In this document: in pieces, positions 46,010-54,533 of the stretch | Position numbering within the stretch: the stretch's first letter is position 1 | Layout of the letters: each line of letters begins with the position of its first letter | From: JANQTF01 sp036835375 | GTDB taxonomy: Bacteria; Bacteroidota; Bacteroidia; J057 | Direction: 5' to 3' | NCBI GenBank assembly: GCA_036835375.1 | Contig: DAITMB010000016.1 | Location: forward strand, 1 to 56,853 | DNA length: 56,853 nt | Notes under the pieces: generated by a model | Databases searched by the model: none | Told to the model about the DNA's origin: nothing | What the model saw: only the letters and a program-made list of their open reading frames with translations | Program-made: the position numbers and the translations under genes

Positions 46010-46822
46010 GTGAACTCTCAGCTTCTTTCCCCCATTCTCCTGCTCATCCTCCTGTGTGGTACTTTCTCTCCCTTGCTCGCTCAGCGCAGCGCTTATGTAG
46101 GAGCGGGATTCGGCGTGGGCCGATATTTCGGCGACCTCAGCGACAGTTGGCGCGTGGCAGACTTTCGGCCTGCTGCGCAACTTCAAGCAGGATATTATCT
46201 CAGGCCTGGTTTGAGTCTCCGGGCCAGCCTCACCCACGGGAGCATTCAGGGGGACGATGCATGGGCATCTTCAGAAGATCGCAGGGCACGAAACCTGTCT
46301 TTTCGCAGTCCATTGACCGAATTTCAGCTCTCGGGCGTGTATGAGATGTTCCCAGACCGCTCGATCGTTCAGCGCTGGAGGAAAAAAACGCATTGGAGCC
46401 CCCTGATTTTTGCAGGAGTTGCGGGATTCGCCTTTGATCCCCGTGCGCGACACGAAGGCGAGTGGGTCTCCCTGCAACCGCTTGGGACAGAAGGCCAGCA
46501 CATGGCAGATCATTCTCGAGGGCCGTATGCTCTACAGCAACTAGCAGTGCCCGCAGGCGCAGGCGTATCCCTGCGATTGCCTTCGCGTGTGATGCTGTGG
46601 CTGGAGATGGGGTACCGATTCACCTTCACGGACTACCTTGACGATGTGAGCACGAATTATCCCGATATGGCAAAACTTCAAGTAGCATCAGGGCCTCTGG
46701 CCGTGGTCTTATCTGATCGGTCGGGTGATGCTGTCCGGATGGGGAGCAAAAGGGGGAACCCAGATGCGAATGATAGTTACTTTTTTACGACTATAGGTAT
46801 TGGCTACGTTTTTCGGAAATAA
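46010..46822 (+). CDS. DUF6089-like outer membrane barrel, copy 1
   Basis: A small exported barrel of about 270 residues. It starts at GTG 46010 (or TTG 46004), directly before the signal peptide VNSQLLSPILLLILLCGTFSPLLAQ; no ATG is well placed. The mature part opens SAYVGAGFGVGRYFGDLSD, the YxGDL hallmark of DUF6089 barrels, and shares SLQPLGTEGQ, GYRFTFTDYLDDVSTNYPD and GNPDANDSYFF with the next gene. The function is unknown; related proteins in Bacteroidota are often near T9SS genes. It is the upstream member of a tandem pair. Confidence 0.8.
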   Translation: MNSQLLSPILLLILLCGTFSPLLAQRSAYVGAGFGVGRYFGDLSDSWRVADFRPAAQLQAGYYLRPGLSLRASLTHGSIQGDDAWASSEDRRARNLSFRSPLTEFQLSGVYEMFPDRSIVQRWRKKTHWSPLIFAGVAGFAFDPRARHEGEWVSLQPLGTEGQHMADHSRGPYALQQLAVPAGAGVSLRLPSRVMLWLEMGYRFTFTDYLDDVSTNYPDMAKLQVASGPLAVVLSDRSGDAVRMGSKRGNPDANDSYFFTTIGIGYVFRK

Positions 46823-46980
46823 GCCTACCATGAGCCTGCCAATCATATCTTTATACAGTTGATGCGATCATTTTGACGGAAATCGCGCAACCCTTCTACC
46901 TCGTCTTTTATTTTTTCTACTTTTAATCACCCCATCAGGTCGCAAAACACCTAAACGTTTTATTCATTAGCCCAAAATCG

Positions 46981-46986
46981 ACCTTC
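46981..46986 (+). other. Start region of DUF6089 copy 2
   Basis: The 164-nt gap before copy 2 has an imperfect TACTTTTA box near 46918 and no terminator after copy 1. The two copies may be co-transcribed. Confidence 0.25.
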
Positions 46987-47811
46987 ATGCTTCGTTATCT
47001 ATTCTTGACATTGCTCTGCATCCTTGGCTTGTCCTCAAGCCTTCAGGCGCAAAGAACTCACTCTTTTTCCGTCGGGATCGGCACGCTATATTATTATGGC
47101 GATCTCACTGACAAGTTCAACAACTCTCTGCTTCGGCCAGCTGTCCAGCTTGGGTACAATCGCTACATGCTCCCCAACTTGAGTTTTCGGGTGGCGCTGC
47201 AATATGGCGAGATCGGAGCTTCGGACAACATGGCCCTGGACGAAGGCCGCCAACTCCGCAACTTGCACTTCAAATCCCACATCGTGGAAGCGAGCGGCGT
47301 GTTGATGTATGAGTTTTTCCGAGACAAGAACTTCGGAAACGAATATCTCGGCAAGCCTCACTTCACGCCCTACGTGTTTCTCGGCGTGTCCCTTTTTCAC
47401 TTCAACCCCAAAGCACGCTTTAACGGCACATGGCATGCCCTTCAGCCGCTTGGTACCGAAGGACAATACATCCCAGGCGGAGATTATCCCAATCCATACT
47501 CCCTCATTCAGTGGAGTGCGCCGCTGGGCATTGGGCTCAACCTTCGCCTGACGGAGTACACCGGAATCGGTGTAGAGCTGGGCTATCGACTCACTTCCAC
47601 CGACTATCTCGACGATGTGAGTACAGTCTATCCAGACTTTGAGGCTTTGTCGGCAGCATCCAGCGACTTGGCTGTGCAGCTTTCTGAGCGCTCTCCTACA
47701 GGTCAGTTCAAGCCAGGCGCTAAGCGTGGAAATCCTGACGTCAAAGACAGCTATTTTTTCACTGCCTTCACGATCAACTATTACCTGAGCCGCTACGCTA
47801 CTCGTAACTAG
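46987..47811 (+). CDS. DUF6089-like outer membrane barrel, copy 2
   Basis: This 274-residue barrel has an ATG start and a signal peptide ending SLQAQ. The mature part opens THSFSVGIGTLYYYGDLTD and follows copy 1 block by block (HALQPLGTEGQYIPGGDYP, LGYRLTSTDYLDDVSTVYPD, GNPDVKDSYFF). It clearly arose by tandem duplication. Both carry the same 'DYLDDVS' loop, a strongly conserved feature of this family. A strong terminator follows. It is a candidate structural or surface protein with no known partner. Confidence 0.85.
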   Translation: MLRYLFLTLLCILGLSSSLQAQRTHSFSVGIGTLYYYGDLTDKFNNSLLRPAVQLGYNRYMLPNLSFRVALQYGEIGASDNMALDEGRQLRNLHFKSHIVEASGVLMYEFFRDKNFGNEYLGKPHFTPYVFLGVSLFHFNPKARFNGTWHALQPLGTEGQYIPGGDYPNPYSLIQWSAPLGIGLNLRLTEYTGIGVELGYRLTSTDYLDDVSTVYPDFEALSAASSDLAVQLSERSPTGQFKPGAKRGNPDVKDSYFFTAFTINYYLSRYATRN

Positions 47812-47844
47812 TGAATTTGAAAAGAAATTCTTCCTTGAATCGAT

Positions 47845-47877
47845 AAAAAAAGCCCGGCAACGCAGCTGGGCTTTTTT
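47845..47877 (+). terminator. Rho-independent terminator after DUF6089 copy 2
   Basis: AGCCCGGC (47851-47858) pairs with GCTGGGCT (47865-47872, one G-T pair) around a 6-nt loop, preceded by A's and followed by a T run. Confidence 0.85.
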
Positions 47878-48587
47878 GTGATGTGTACCCTGCACTTGGA
47901 GAAAATGCATTAAAAGCCTACTCAAGGGTGATTCGGCTCAGCCTGCGGGAAAATTTACGCTGACAGAACCTAAGGAACACCTCCATAATAACGCTACATG
48001 CTTACTTGGTTCCTTCGGCTCACTCGCTTGCCAGTGATCAGGACAAGTTGTGCACAAATCCTGCTTCAGGTTCGGCTGTAAGTCCCTTCTTCCCACAGTC
48101 CCGCGACTTAGCCCGCCATGCTCGATTTTCTATTCGAGTCTGGGTCCCCTTCATCCCAGCCTCTCATGCGCCGCTTGATGTAAACAGCTTGTAGTGGATT
48201 CTCAATATTCCCCTTAGTCCGCAACCATAATTCAAAAAAGGATTGGGCATGAAGAGAGTCGTCAAACTTTCTCATATAAAATGTTGTAGATCCCAGCGGA
48301 GTCTGAGATTTAGTTGCACTTGGGAGAGATTTTGTATGAGAGAAATATTGCCCAGCTTCATGAGATCCCAGAAGGACCAGCGTGCAATCGACATATTACC
48401 TTGGGCTCACCCTTTGCCCCAGCGACAAGCTGCACAAGATGATCAGGCACATTTGGGCCCGGAGCACCTTGTTTTTCTAGGAAATCATGGCGTAGTATGG
48501 TGACGGATAAAATCAAGGGAAATGGATGAAATCGTTTGGTCCCTTGTACTATTAAAAAGTAGCATATTGTGCGAAAGTTGGCAACTC

Positions 48588-48608
48588 CGATGGGATCAGA
48601 TCCCATCG
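48588..48608. repeat. 21-bp near-perfect palindrome
   Basis: CGATGGGATC (48588-48597) and GATCCCATCG (48599-48608) are perfect inverted copies around one base. It lies directly beside the glyS terminator. It may be a dimeric-regulator site or a hairpin. Confidence 0.55.
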
Positions 48609-48611
48609 TTG

Positions 48612-48649
48612 AAAAAAACCGGAACCACTACGAGCCGTAGCAGTTCCGG
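48612..48649 (-). terminator. Rho-independent terminator of glyS
   Basis: On the minus strand CCGGAAC...CTACG pairs with CGTAG...GTTCCGG (7 + 5 bp with a 2-nt internal loop) and is followed by a seven-T run (plus-strand A's at 48612-48618). Confidence 0.8.
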
Positions 48650-48718
48650 TACATTGATTGAAATAGCAGCTTAGCTGTTAATCATTGGTGTCTCAACTTT
48701 TATGATATAAAAGCGCGC

Positions 48719-50257
48719 TTAGAGCACATCACGCCAGTTGAGGCTTTGGGCCAAGAAGGCTTTCACCTCTGAAATCGGAATTCGCACTTGCTCCATGGTG
48801 TCGCGGTCCCGCACCGTGACTTGGTGGTCATCTTTGGTCTCAAAGTCCACGGTGATGCAATGCGGCGTGCCAATAGCGTCATGACGTCGATACCGCTTCC
48901 CCACCGAATCCTTTTCGTCATACATCACCGGGAAGTCATATTTGAGGTCGTCAATGATTTGCCGGGCAATTTCTGGCAGCCCATCTTTTTTGACAATGGG
49001 AAATACAGCGACTTTGTAAGGTGCCAGCAAGGGATGAAACTTCATCACGACACGGACGTCTGCTTCTCCTTTGGCCGTGCCCACTTCTTCTTCTTGGTAG
49101 GCATGACACATGTGGGCCAGGAAGGTTCGATCGAGCCCCACCGAGGTTTCTAGTACATATGGCACGTAGCTTTCCTGCGTTTCCGGATCAAAATAGGTGA
49201 TTTTTTTGCCAGAAAAGGTCTGATGGCTCTTCAAGTCAAAGTCTGTCCGGGAGTGGATGCCTTCCAATTCTTTGAAGCCAAAAGGAAATTTGAATTGTAT
49301 GTCCTCCGCTGCATCGGCATAATGTGCGAGTTTCTCGTGGACGTGAAACTGAAGAAAATCGGAGCCGAGTCCTAGTTTTTGATGGAATTGAATTCTTGCT
49401 TCTTTCCAGTAATCAAACCATTCTTTTTGGGTGCCGGGCTTGATGAAATACTGCATCTCCATCTGCTCAAATTCGCGCATCCGAAAGATAAACTGTCGGG
49501 CGACGATCTCATTTCGAAAGGCTTTTCCGATCTGAGCGATTCCAAATGGCAGCTTTTGGCGAGTCGTTTTCTGAACATTGAGATAGTTGACGAATATGCC
49601 TTGGGCCGTTTCGGGACGCAGGTAAATGTCCAAGGACCCTTCCGCCGTCGCCCCTACTTGTGTTTTGAACATGAGATTGAACTGTCTCACCTCCGACCAA
49701 TCTTTAGAGCCGGTTTCGGGATCCACGATTTCTTCCTCAACGATGATATCGCGAAGCTGGGTGAGATCTCCAGAGTTGAGCGCTGCCTCAAAGCGAGCTT
49801 GAAGCTCTTGTGCCTTTTTGGCGTTGCGGTTGTTTGTCAAGAAGCCGTTGTAGTCCGCACTGCCGGGCTCCCAGCCTTCTTTGGCTGCTTTTTTTTCGGT
49901 GTCTTTGAGGGATTTAGCTTCATATTTTGCGATCTGATCTTCGATCAGCACGTCGGCACGAAAGCGCTTGTTAGAGCCTTTGTTGTCAATCAGCGGGTCG
50001 TTGAAAGCATCCACGTGGCCCGAGGCCTTCCACACCGTGGGGTGCATGAGGATGGCAGCGTCGAGGCCTACAATGTTTTCGTGCATCTGGGTCATGGCCT
50101 TCCACCAGGCGGTCATGATGTTTTTCTTCAGCTCCACGCCCAAAGGACCGTAGTCATACACGGCACCGAGGCCGTCGTAAATTTCACTGGAGGGAAATAC
50201 AAATCCGTATTCTTTGGCGTGGGACACGACTTTAGGAAAAATCTCTTCGTAATTCAT
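48719..50257 (-). CDS. glyS: Glycine--tRNA ligase, dimeric class II
   Basis: This 512-residue enzyme charges tRNA-Gly. It belongs to the dimeric (eukaryote/Bacteroidota) type, not the alpha2-beta2 bacterial type. The start MNYEEIFPKVVSHAKEYGFVFPSSEIYDGL, motif 2 FRNEIVARQFIFRMREFEQMEM, and motif 3 GLDRTFLAHM are all present, plus the anticodon-binding C terminus (APYKVAVFPIVKKDGLPEIA). The ATG at 50257 is chosen over an in-frame TTG at 50287. It is the last gene of a minus-strand run gap-plsC-glyS, with its own -7 box and terminator. Confidence 0.96.
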   Translation of the reverse strand: MNYEEIFPKVVSHAKEYGFVFPSSEIYDGLGAVYDYGPLGVELKKNIMTAWWKAMTQMHENIVGLDAAILMHPTVWKASGHVDAFNDPLIDNKGSNKRFRADVLIEDQIAKYEAKSLKDTEKKAAKEGWEPGSADYNGFLTNNRNAKKAQELQARFEAALNSGDLTQLRDIIVEEEIVDPETGSKDWSEVRQFNLMFKTQVGATAEGSLDIYLRPETAQGIFVNYLNVQKTTRQKLPFGIAQIGKAFRNEIVARQFIFRMREFEQMEMQYFIKPGTQKEWFDYWKEARIQFHQKLGLGSDFLQFHVHEKLAHYADAAEDIQFKFPFGFKELEGIHSRTDFDLKSHQTFSGKKITYFDPETQESYVPYVLETSVGLDRTFLAHMCHAYQEEEVGTAKGEADVRVVMKFHPLLAPYKVAVFPIVKKDGLPEIARQIIDDLKYDFPVMYDEKDSVGKRYRRHDAIGTPHCITVDFETKDDHQVTVRDRDTMEQVRIPISEVKAFLAQSLNWRDVL

Positions 50258-50294
50258 AGGTGGAGTGGTGTCGGCAGTGTCTGTCAATGGAATG

Positions 50295-50302
50295 CAAAGG
50301 TA
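50295..50302 (-). promoter_or_regulatory. -7 box of glyS
   Basis: On the minus strand this reads TACCTTTG, a perfect match, 38 bp before the ATG. No clear TTG element at the right distance. Confidence 0.45.
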
Positions 50303-50385
50303 AGGAGAAGATGCGAGAGAAGACGTGAGAGGCAGCGAAACCTGCCGCTTTCCAAGCGCGTGACAAAGACCAACACCAGCGCTGG

Positions 50386-51123
50386 CTACCCGATGATGAC
50401 TCCGCCCTTGATGATCTGTTCTGCTTCGACAAACACGTCTTCGGCGGTCCTCCCTGCGGGGTCAATGGCCGGGTGAATGTCCCAAGTTGGCTGCACGCCT
50501 ACTTCCATCGGAAATTTGCCGTAGCGCACTAGCTTCCAGCTATGATTGATGGTCACGGGCACGACCAGCGAGGAGGGTGCATACTTCAACAATGTCTTGA
50601 AACCGTTGATAGAGAAGGGCTTGGGATTCCCATCGCGGCTGCGTGTCCCTTCTGGAAAAATCACGGCGGCATATCGGTGTTGCTCAATGTATTCGGCAAA
50701 TCGCTTGATCTCGGTCAGAGCTTGACGGGGATCCTTGCGGTCAATGATGGCGTTGCCACCCCGCCGAAGGTTGTAGGAAATGCTAGGAACGCCTTTGCTC
50801 AACTCAATCTTGGAGATAAACTTGACATGGTGCCTTCGCATGTACCAAAAAAAAGGGGGGATATCATACAAGCTTTGGTGATTCACCACCATAATGATCG
50901 GTCGATCAGTCGGTAAAGCTTCGGGTTGTCGCCAACGAGGAATAGATCCTAAAAGCAGAAGGGACCAAGTGAGAAAAAAATTCAGGATTGCCACCGACTG
51001 CTTGTGAGACCTATAGCCGCCTATGCCCATCGCAATGCGCTGGATCGGGTCAAAAATGACAACCAGAAGACCAAAAACCAAGAGGTGAATGGGGGTGAGG
51101 AGGTAGCCAAGTATTTTTCTCAT
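50386..51123 (-). CDS. plsC: 1-acyl-sn-glycerol-3-phosphate acyltransferase
   Basis: PlsC adds the second acyl chain to lysophosphatidic acid to give phosphatidic acid, the precursor of membrane phospholipids. The 245-residue protein has an N-terminal hydrophobic segment (ILGYLLTPIHLLVFGLLVVIF), a second near residue 50, the catalytic NHQSLYD (H82, D87 of HX4D), and the acceptor-binding FPEGTRSRDG (156-165). The ATG at 51123 (MRKILGYLL) is preferred to an upstream extension that has no membrane logic. It lies between gap and glyS on the minus strand. Confidence 0.92.
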   Translation of the reverse strand: MRKILGYLLTPIHLLVFGLLVVIFDPIQRIAMGIGGYRSHKQSVAILNFFLTWSLLLLGSIPRWRQPEALPTDRPIIMVVNHQSLYDIPPFFWYMRRHHVKFISKIELSKGVPSISYNLRRGGNAIIDRKDPRQALTEIKRFAEYIEQHRYAAVIFPEGTRSRDGNPKPFSINGFKTLLKYAPSSLVVPVTINHSWKLVRYGKFPMEVGVQPTWDIHPAIDPAGRTAEDVFVEAEQIIKGGVIIG

Positions 51124-51240
51124 CGCAAGTGGTTCGTCTGCCCAATGATAACCAGATTTTGCGGTTTTTAGGAAAAGAGAGGAGAAAGAGCGTGTGGACC
51201 TGGCGGAAAATGCGGGAAACGCCCCGAGCCAGCCCACATG

Positions 51241-51270
51241 AAAACAGGCGCTCTCTTACGAAAGCGCCTG
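51241..51270 (-). terminator. Rho-independent terminator of gap
   Basis: CAGGCGCT (51245-51252) and AGCGCCTG (51263-51270) form an 8-bp stem. On the minus strand it is followed by TTTT. Confidence 0.7.
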
Positions 51271-51315
51271 TAGGGTGAACCATCGTGCTTGCGCGCGTTG
51301 GTGTATGTGAATGGA

Positions 51316-52308
51316 TTAAGCCAATTTCAAAATCAAATCTGCTACACGGCAGGAGTATCCCCACTCATTGTCGTACCATCCTACGACCTTCACGAGTTTA
51401 CCATTGGCGCTGGTGAGATCAGAATCAAAGATACAAGAGTGTGGGTTCCCGACGATATCGGAAGATACGAGGGGTTCATCGCTATACTCCAAAATTCCTT
51501 TCAGCGCACCTTCAGAAGCTGCTTTGATGGCAGCATTCACCTCTTCGGCAGTGACTTCGCGGCTGAGCACAGCGGTAAGATCGGTGAGCGATCCATCGGG
51601 CACAGGCACACGTGCAGCAAATCCGTCGAGCTTTCCTTTGAGAGCAGGAAGTACTTCTCCTACGGCCACAGCCGCACCGGTGCTAGTAGGTACGATGTTG
51701 ATGGCAGAGGCACGGGCACGGCGAAGGTCGCTGTGAGGTCCGTCTTGAAGATTCTGGTCGGAGGTGTAGGCATGGATGGTCGTCATGTAGCCCAATTCAA
51801 TGCCAAAAGACTCATGCAAGACCATGGCCATCGGAGCGAGACAGTTGGTGGTGCAAGAAGCGTTGGAGAGGACCTGCATGTCAGGGGTAATGACATTGTC
51901 GTTCACACCCATGACCACGGTTGCGTCCACTTGGCCGCTGGCAGGAGCCGTGATGACGACTTTCTTGGCGCCAGCATTGAGGTGAAGGGCAGCTTTGGCA
52001 CGGCTACGGAAAATCCCGGTAGATTCTACGACGATGTCAACCCCAAGGTCACCCCAACCGAGGGCTTCAGGATTGCGCTCTGCACTGGCGAGGATGCGAT
52101 GGCCATTGACTGTGAGAGAATCCCCATCGGCACTCACAGTTCCTTTGAATTTGCCATGCACAGAATCCCACTTCAGCAAGTGAGCCAGGGTGGCATTATC
52201 GGTGAGGTCGTTGATCTTGACGATCTCGACATTAGGGTTATCGATCAGGGCACGGAAGACCAGTCTTCCGATGCGGCCGAAGCCATTGATACCGACTTTA
52301 ATTGACAT
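51316..52308 (-). CDS. gap: Glyceraldehyde-3-phosphate dehydrogenase, type I
   Basis: GAPDH oxidises glyceraldehyde-3-phosphate to 1,3-bisphosphoglycerate with NAD in glycolysis and gluconeogenesis. The 330-residue protein is the normal size. It has the NAD-binding GINGFGRIGR at residues 6-15, the catalytic cysteine C152 in SNASCTTNCLAP, the histidine in TIHAYTSDQ, and the C-terminal GWYDNEWGYSCR. The start at 52308 (MSIKVGINGFG) is standard. It has its own promoter and terminator, with a long intergenic space and the tRNA-Glu on the other side. Confidence 0.98.
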   Translation of the reverse strand: MSIKVGINGFGRIGRLVFRALIDNPNVEIVKINDLTDNATLAHLLKWDSVHGKFKGTVSADGDSLTVNGHRILASAERNPEALGWGDLGVDIVVESTGIFRSRAKAALHLNAGAKKVVITAPASGQVDATVVMGVNDNVITPDMQVLSNASCTTNCLAPMAMVLHESFGIELGYMTTIHAYTSDQNLQDGPHSDLRRARASAINIVPTSTGAAVAVGEVLPALKGKLDGFAARVPVPDGSLTDLTAVLSREVTAEEVNAAIKAASEGALKGILEYSDEPLVSSDIVGNPHSCIFDSDLTSANGKLVKVVGWYDNEWGYSCRVADLILKLA

Positions 52309-52365
52309 AGCAGAAGGTGCTTTTGGGGATGAAAGAAGGGAAGATTATTCTCCTAAGAGTGGCCG

Positions 52366-52396
52366 CAAAATTAGGTATTGACCGCATGAAAAACAA
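52366..52396 (-). promoter_or_regulatory. Promoter of gap
   Basis: On the minus strand TTGTTT (52396-52391) and TAATTTTG (52373-52366, a perfect TAnnTTTG) are spaced 17 bp apart, about 58 bp before the ATG. Confidence 0.55.
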
Positions 52397-52549
52397 CCGT
52401 AGCACAAATGATCCGGTGTGCCAGCCGCTAAGTCATTCGCCGCTTAAGCTCCCTTTGCTTTGAGGAGACCGTCATGCGTATGGCCAATCAAATGAAGTCC
52501 CACTTCCCAAAAAATCTTTGACTGAGATCCAATATTTTTTCAACTTCGC

Positions 52550-52581
52550 TTGACAAATATCCTTTCCATGCACTACCTTTG
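52550..52581 (+). promoter_or_regulatory. Promoter of tRNA-Glu
   Basis: TTGACA at 52550-52555 and TACCTTTG at 52574-52581 (18 bp between them) are near-ideal for Bacteroidota. The tRNA begins 32 bp downstream. Confidence 0.7.
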
Positions 52582-52612
52582 TCCCCGCGATCAGGAGATA
52601 GCAACTTGAAAT

Positions 52613-52684
52613 GTCCCGTTCGTCTAGTGGTTAGGACTCCAGATTTTCATTCTGGCAACAGGGGTTCGACTCCCCTACGGGATG
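52613..52684 (+). tRNA. tRNA-Glu (anticodon TTC)
   Basis: A 72-nt cloverleaf: acceptor GTCCCGT pairs with ACGGGAT (one G-T pair). The D arm (GTCTAGTGGTTAGGAC) and an anticodon stem CCAGA/TCTGG with loop TTTTCAT (anticodon TTC, Glu) are complete. The T arm AGGGG-TTCGACT-CCCCT is also complete. CCA is not encoded. It has a good promoter and a 17-bp terminator. Confidence 0.96.
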
Positions 52685-52693
52685 CAATTGAAG

Positions 52694-52739
52694 CAGGGAC
52701 TTCTCTATTTCAGAAGAAATAGAGAAGTCCCTGTTTTTT
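52694..52739 (+). terminator. Strong terminator after tRNA-Glu
   Basis: A perfect 17-bp stem: 52694-52710 pairs with 52717-52733 around the loop CAGAAG, followed by six T's. Confidence 0.92.
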
Positions 52740-52740
52740 G

Positions 52741-53443
52741 TATGACCATGTGTCCAGCTACAGCGCAGCGTCGCTTCCTCATGTACCGCGTAGCGACAAG
52801 TCTAATCCCCTGGTCTAGCCTTGGCTTGGCTCCTGATAACAAAATTTCTGCCCCCCCTTGATGCCTGCTCCCACACACAAGATGGCCGCATGGATTTGAC
52901 TGGCACATCTAGTGCTTGAGACAATCTGCCATACTGCTTGTTTGGGAAATGCTCGACGCATTTCCCTTGTACATCCAAACGCTGTACCTGGACCTTATCT
53001 TGGTACTCAAGATACGTTTTGGAATCATGAAATAATATTTTATTCGTCTTTGCATTCAGCGACTCAGAGCTTGGAAAAAGTAGTATGGTCTAAGACTAAC
53101 GGTCAGGGGTGCAAAAAGTCAGGGGCATTTCAGAGCGATTAGTTGTTCACCGAAACCCACAGTTTGATGCGAGCCACTCCCTTGGAATTCACCACTGTCC
53201 AGCCCAGTTTTTTAACGTCTTGTTGTAAGCAGTTGCGTTCTGGCTCCGGTCAATTCGTGAGACGCATTCGTCTGCCGATATTCTAGCGTCAATCAGCAAT
53301 CATCGGCGACCGATAACCAGTCCATGTTGCCACCAGTCCAGACAATAATGTCACTTGGTAGTTTCAGCAGGCTGAGCACTTACGCATCGCATTTATTTGT
53401 CCGGAACAAAGGTCAAACGAAAGGGTAACTAAAACGAGTGGAT
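52741..53443. other. Gap between tRNA-Glu and vapC; possible gene remnant
   Basis: About 700 bases without a confident gene. On the minus strand, 53139-53249 is open for 37 codons with no start, ending LGWTVVNSKGVARIKLW then a few residues and stop, as if a C-terminal fragment of a lost gene. This is weak. It marks the start of an accessory tract. Confidence 0.3.
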
Positions 53444-53845
53444 TTATTTCACCCAATTCTCTACGCGCAGCCCATTTACTCTGCTGAATTCCCTTTCATT
53501 GTTCGTTACCAATGTGAGATTCAGGCTTTTGGCGTGTGCTGCAATGAGCGTATCCAAAGGACCTATCGGTGTTCCATCTTTCTCAAGCTCATTGCGAATA
53601 ATACCATATTCTATTGTGGCATTGCGATCAAAAGCAAGCAAAGTGAAGGGAGCCAGGAACTCATTCAGAGCCAACTGGTTTCTATCGGGGAAAGAACTTT
53701 TGCGTACTCCATACTCCAGTTCGGCTATGGTGATCCCAGATATATACAATTGATTGAATGGAATCTGATTTAGTCTTTCGATAACCACCCGCGGCTTTCG
53801 TTTGATGAGGTAGATACAGATATTGGTATCAAGAAGATAGCTCAT
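53444..53845 (-). CDS. vapC: VapC-family PIN-domain toxin
   Basis: This 133-residue PIN RNase is likely to cut tRNA or rRNA when freed from its antitoxin. Acidic residues of the PIN site are in place: D6 in LLDTN, E42 in ITIAELEYG, and D98 in GPLDTLIAAHA, with the terminal TNNEREF block. Length and order fit VapC/FitB proteins. It overlaps the upstream antitoxin-like gene by 4 bp (ATGA), the usual toxin-antitoxin coupling. The catalytic site looks intact, so the module may be active. Confidence 0.88.
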   Translation of the reverse strand: MSYLLDTNICIYLIKRKPRVVIERLNQIPFNQLYISGITIAELEYGVRKSSFPDRNQLALNEFLAPFTLLAFDRNATIEYGIIRNELEKDGTPIGPLDTLIAAHAKSLNLTLVTNNEREFSRVNGLRVENWVK

Positions 53846-54063
53846 GAATCAAAAGACTCCCGGGTTTGATGGGTAGGTTGATCACAGTTGTCCATAAAAT
53901 CAGGCGTGAATTTGTCCAAGCTCTGTTTCCATTTTGTCCAATTATTTTCCTCAGTCCAGGCATTCTTTTGCAACAAAAGGCGTTTTAACAGCACATAGAC
54001 CTCTTCCAGCAAGCTCTCAGGTAGTTTGTCTACTTCCTTTTTTAATTCTTCTTTGGTAACCAT
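53842..54063 (-). CDS. Antitoxin-like partner of VapC (DUF2281-like)
   Basis: This 73-residue acidic/helical protein opens MVTKEELKKEVDKLPESLLEEVYVLL, which resembles DUF2281-type antitoxins, and lies immediately before vapC with the ATGA overlap. Its DNA-binding part is small or absent; the N-terminal helices probably dimerise and the Asp/Asn-rich tail would block the PIN site. No AbrB or RHH domain is visible, so it is not a classical VapB. Confidence 0.75.
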   Translation of the reverse strand: MVTKEELKKEVDKLPESLLEEVYVLLKRLLLQKNAWTEENNWTKWKQSLDKFTPDFMDNCDQPTHQTRESFDS

Positions 54064-54182
54064 GGAGACAATTTAAGCATTTTTTATGAACAGGAACGGC
54101 TTAACATCGCTTCTGGGTTAGGACGCAATTACCAGTGTGCCGGGCACTTTCGTCATCCTATCCTCTCCCCCCACCCCAGACC

Positions 54183-54226
54183 GGTTAAAAGTAGCACAGG
54201 GATTAAAAAATTCACACCTTTTAACC
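54183..54226. repeat. 9-bp inverted repeat upstream of IS orfA
   Basis: GGTTAAAAG (54183-54191) pairs with CTTTTAACC (54218-54226) around 26 nt, 11 bp before the orfA ATG. It may be an IS end feature or a hairpin that limits transposase translation. Confidence 0.4.
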
Positions 54227-54236
54227 ACATTTAAGA

Positions 54237-54533
54237 ATGAAAACAAGCCGATTCAGCGAAGAACGCCGCGCCTCCGTGGTCACGGAACAGGCCTCGGGCA
54301 AGGCCCTGGAGGTGATCTGCCGGGAGCATCAGATCAGTCCTGCTACGTTTTACGAGTGGAAGCGGGAGCTGAAGGAAAATCAGGACGATACCAAGCGTGA
54401 GGTGAAGCAGTTGCGGGAGGAGAATTCTCGTTTGAAGAAAATGTATGCGGAGTTGATGATCGGCCACCAGATCATCAAAGAGGGACTCGAAGTGGCAAAA
54501 AAGATTTCAGCCCGCTCCAACAAGAGCGAATAG
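54237..54533 (+). mobile_element. IS3-family transposase orfA
   Basis: This 98-residue protein is a typical IS3 orfA: an N-terminal helix-turn-helix (RFSEERRASVVTEQASGKA, then EHQISPATFYEWKRE) and a leucine-zipper-like helix (LREENSRLKKMYAELMIGHQ). It ends near the slip heptamer A_AAA_AAG at 54497-54503, in the correct zero frame for -1 frameshifting to orfB. orfA looks intact, but orfB is cut off, so the element cannot make transposase. The full IS ends were not found. Confidence 0.88.

Larger units (their letters stand above)
47812..48718. other. Long intergenic region with terminators and a palindrome
   Basis: About 900 bases between DUF6089 copy 2 and glyS. It holds the terminator 47845-47877, a 21-bp palindrome at 48588-48608 and the glyS terminator 48612-48649. 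Open frames at 48006-48194 and 48243-48503 look spurious. The rest is unassigned. Confidence 0.5.

Noticed and set aside
48243..48503. Open frame of 86 codons in the glyS downstream gap
   Set aside because: No motif, no promoter, and opposing frames are equally open.
49379..50476. Open frame of 365 codons antisense to glyS
   Set aside because: The minus strand encodes a complete glycyl-tRNA synthetase; the antisense product has no recognisable motif.
51289..52305. Open frame of 338 codons antisense to gap
   Set aside because: GAPDH on the minus strand is complete with its catalytic Cys152; the antisense frame reflects codon bias.
52912..53142. Open frame of 76 codons after the tRNA terminator
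   Set aside because: No start context, motif or conservation signal; likely chance.
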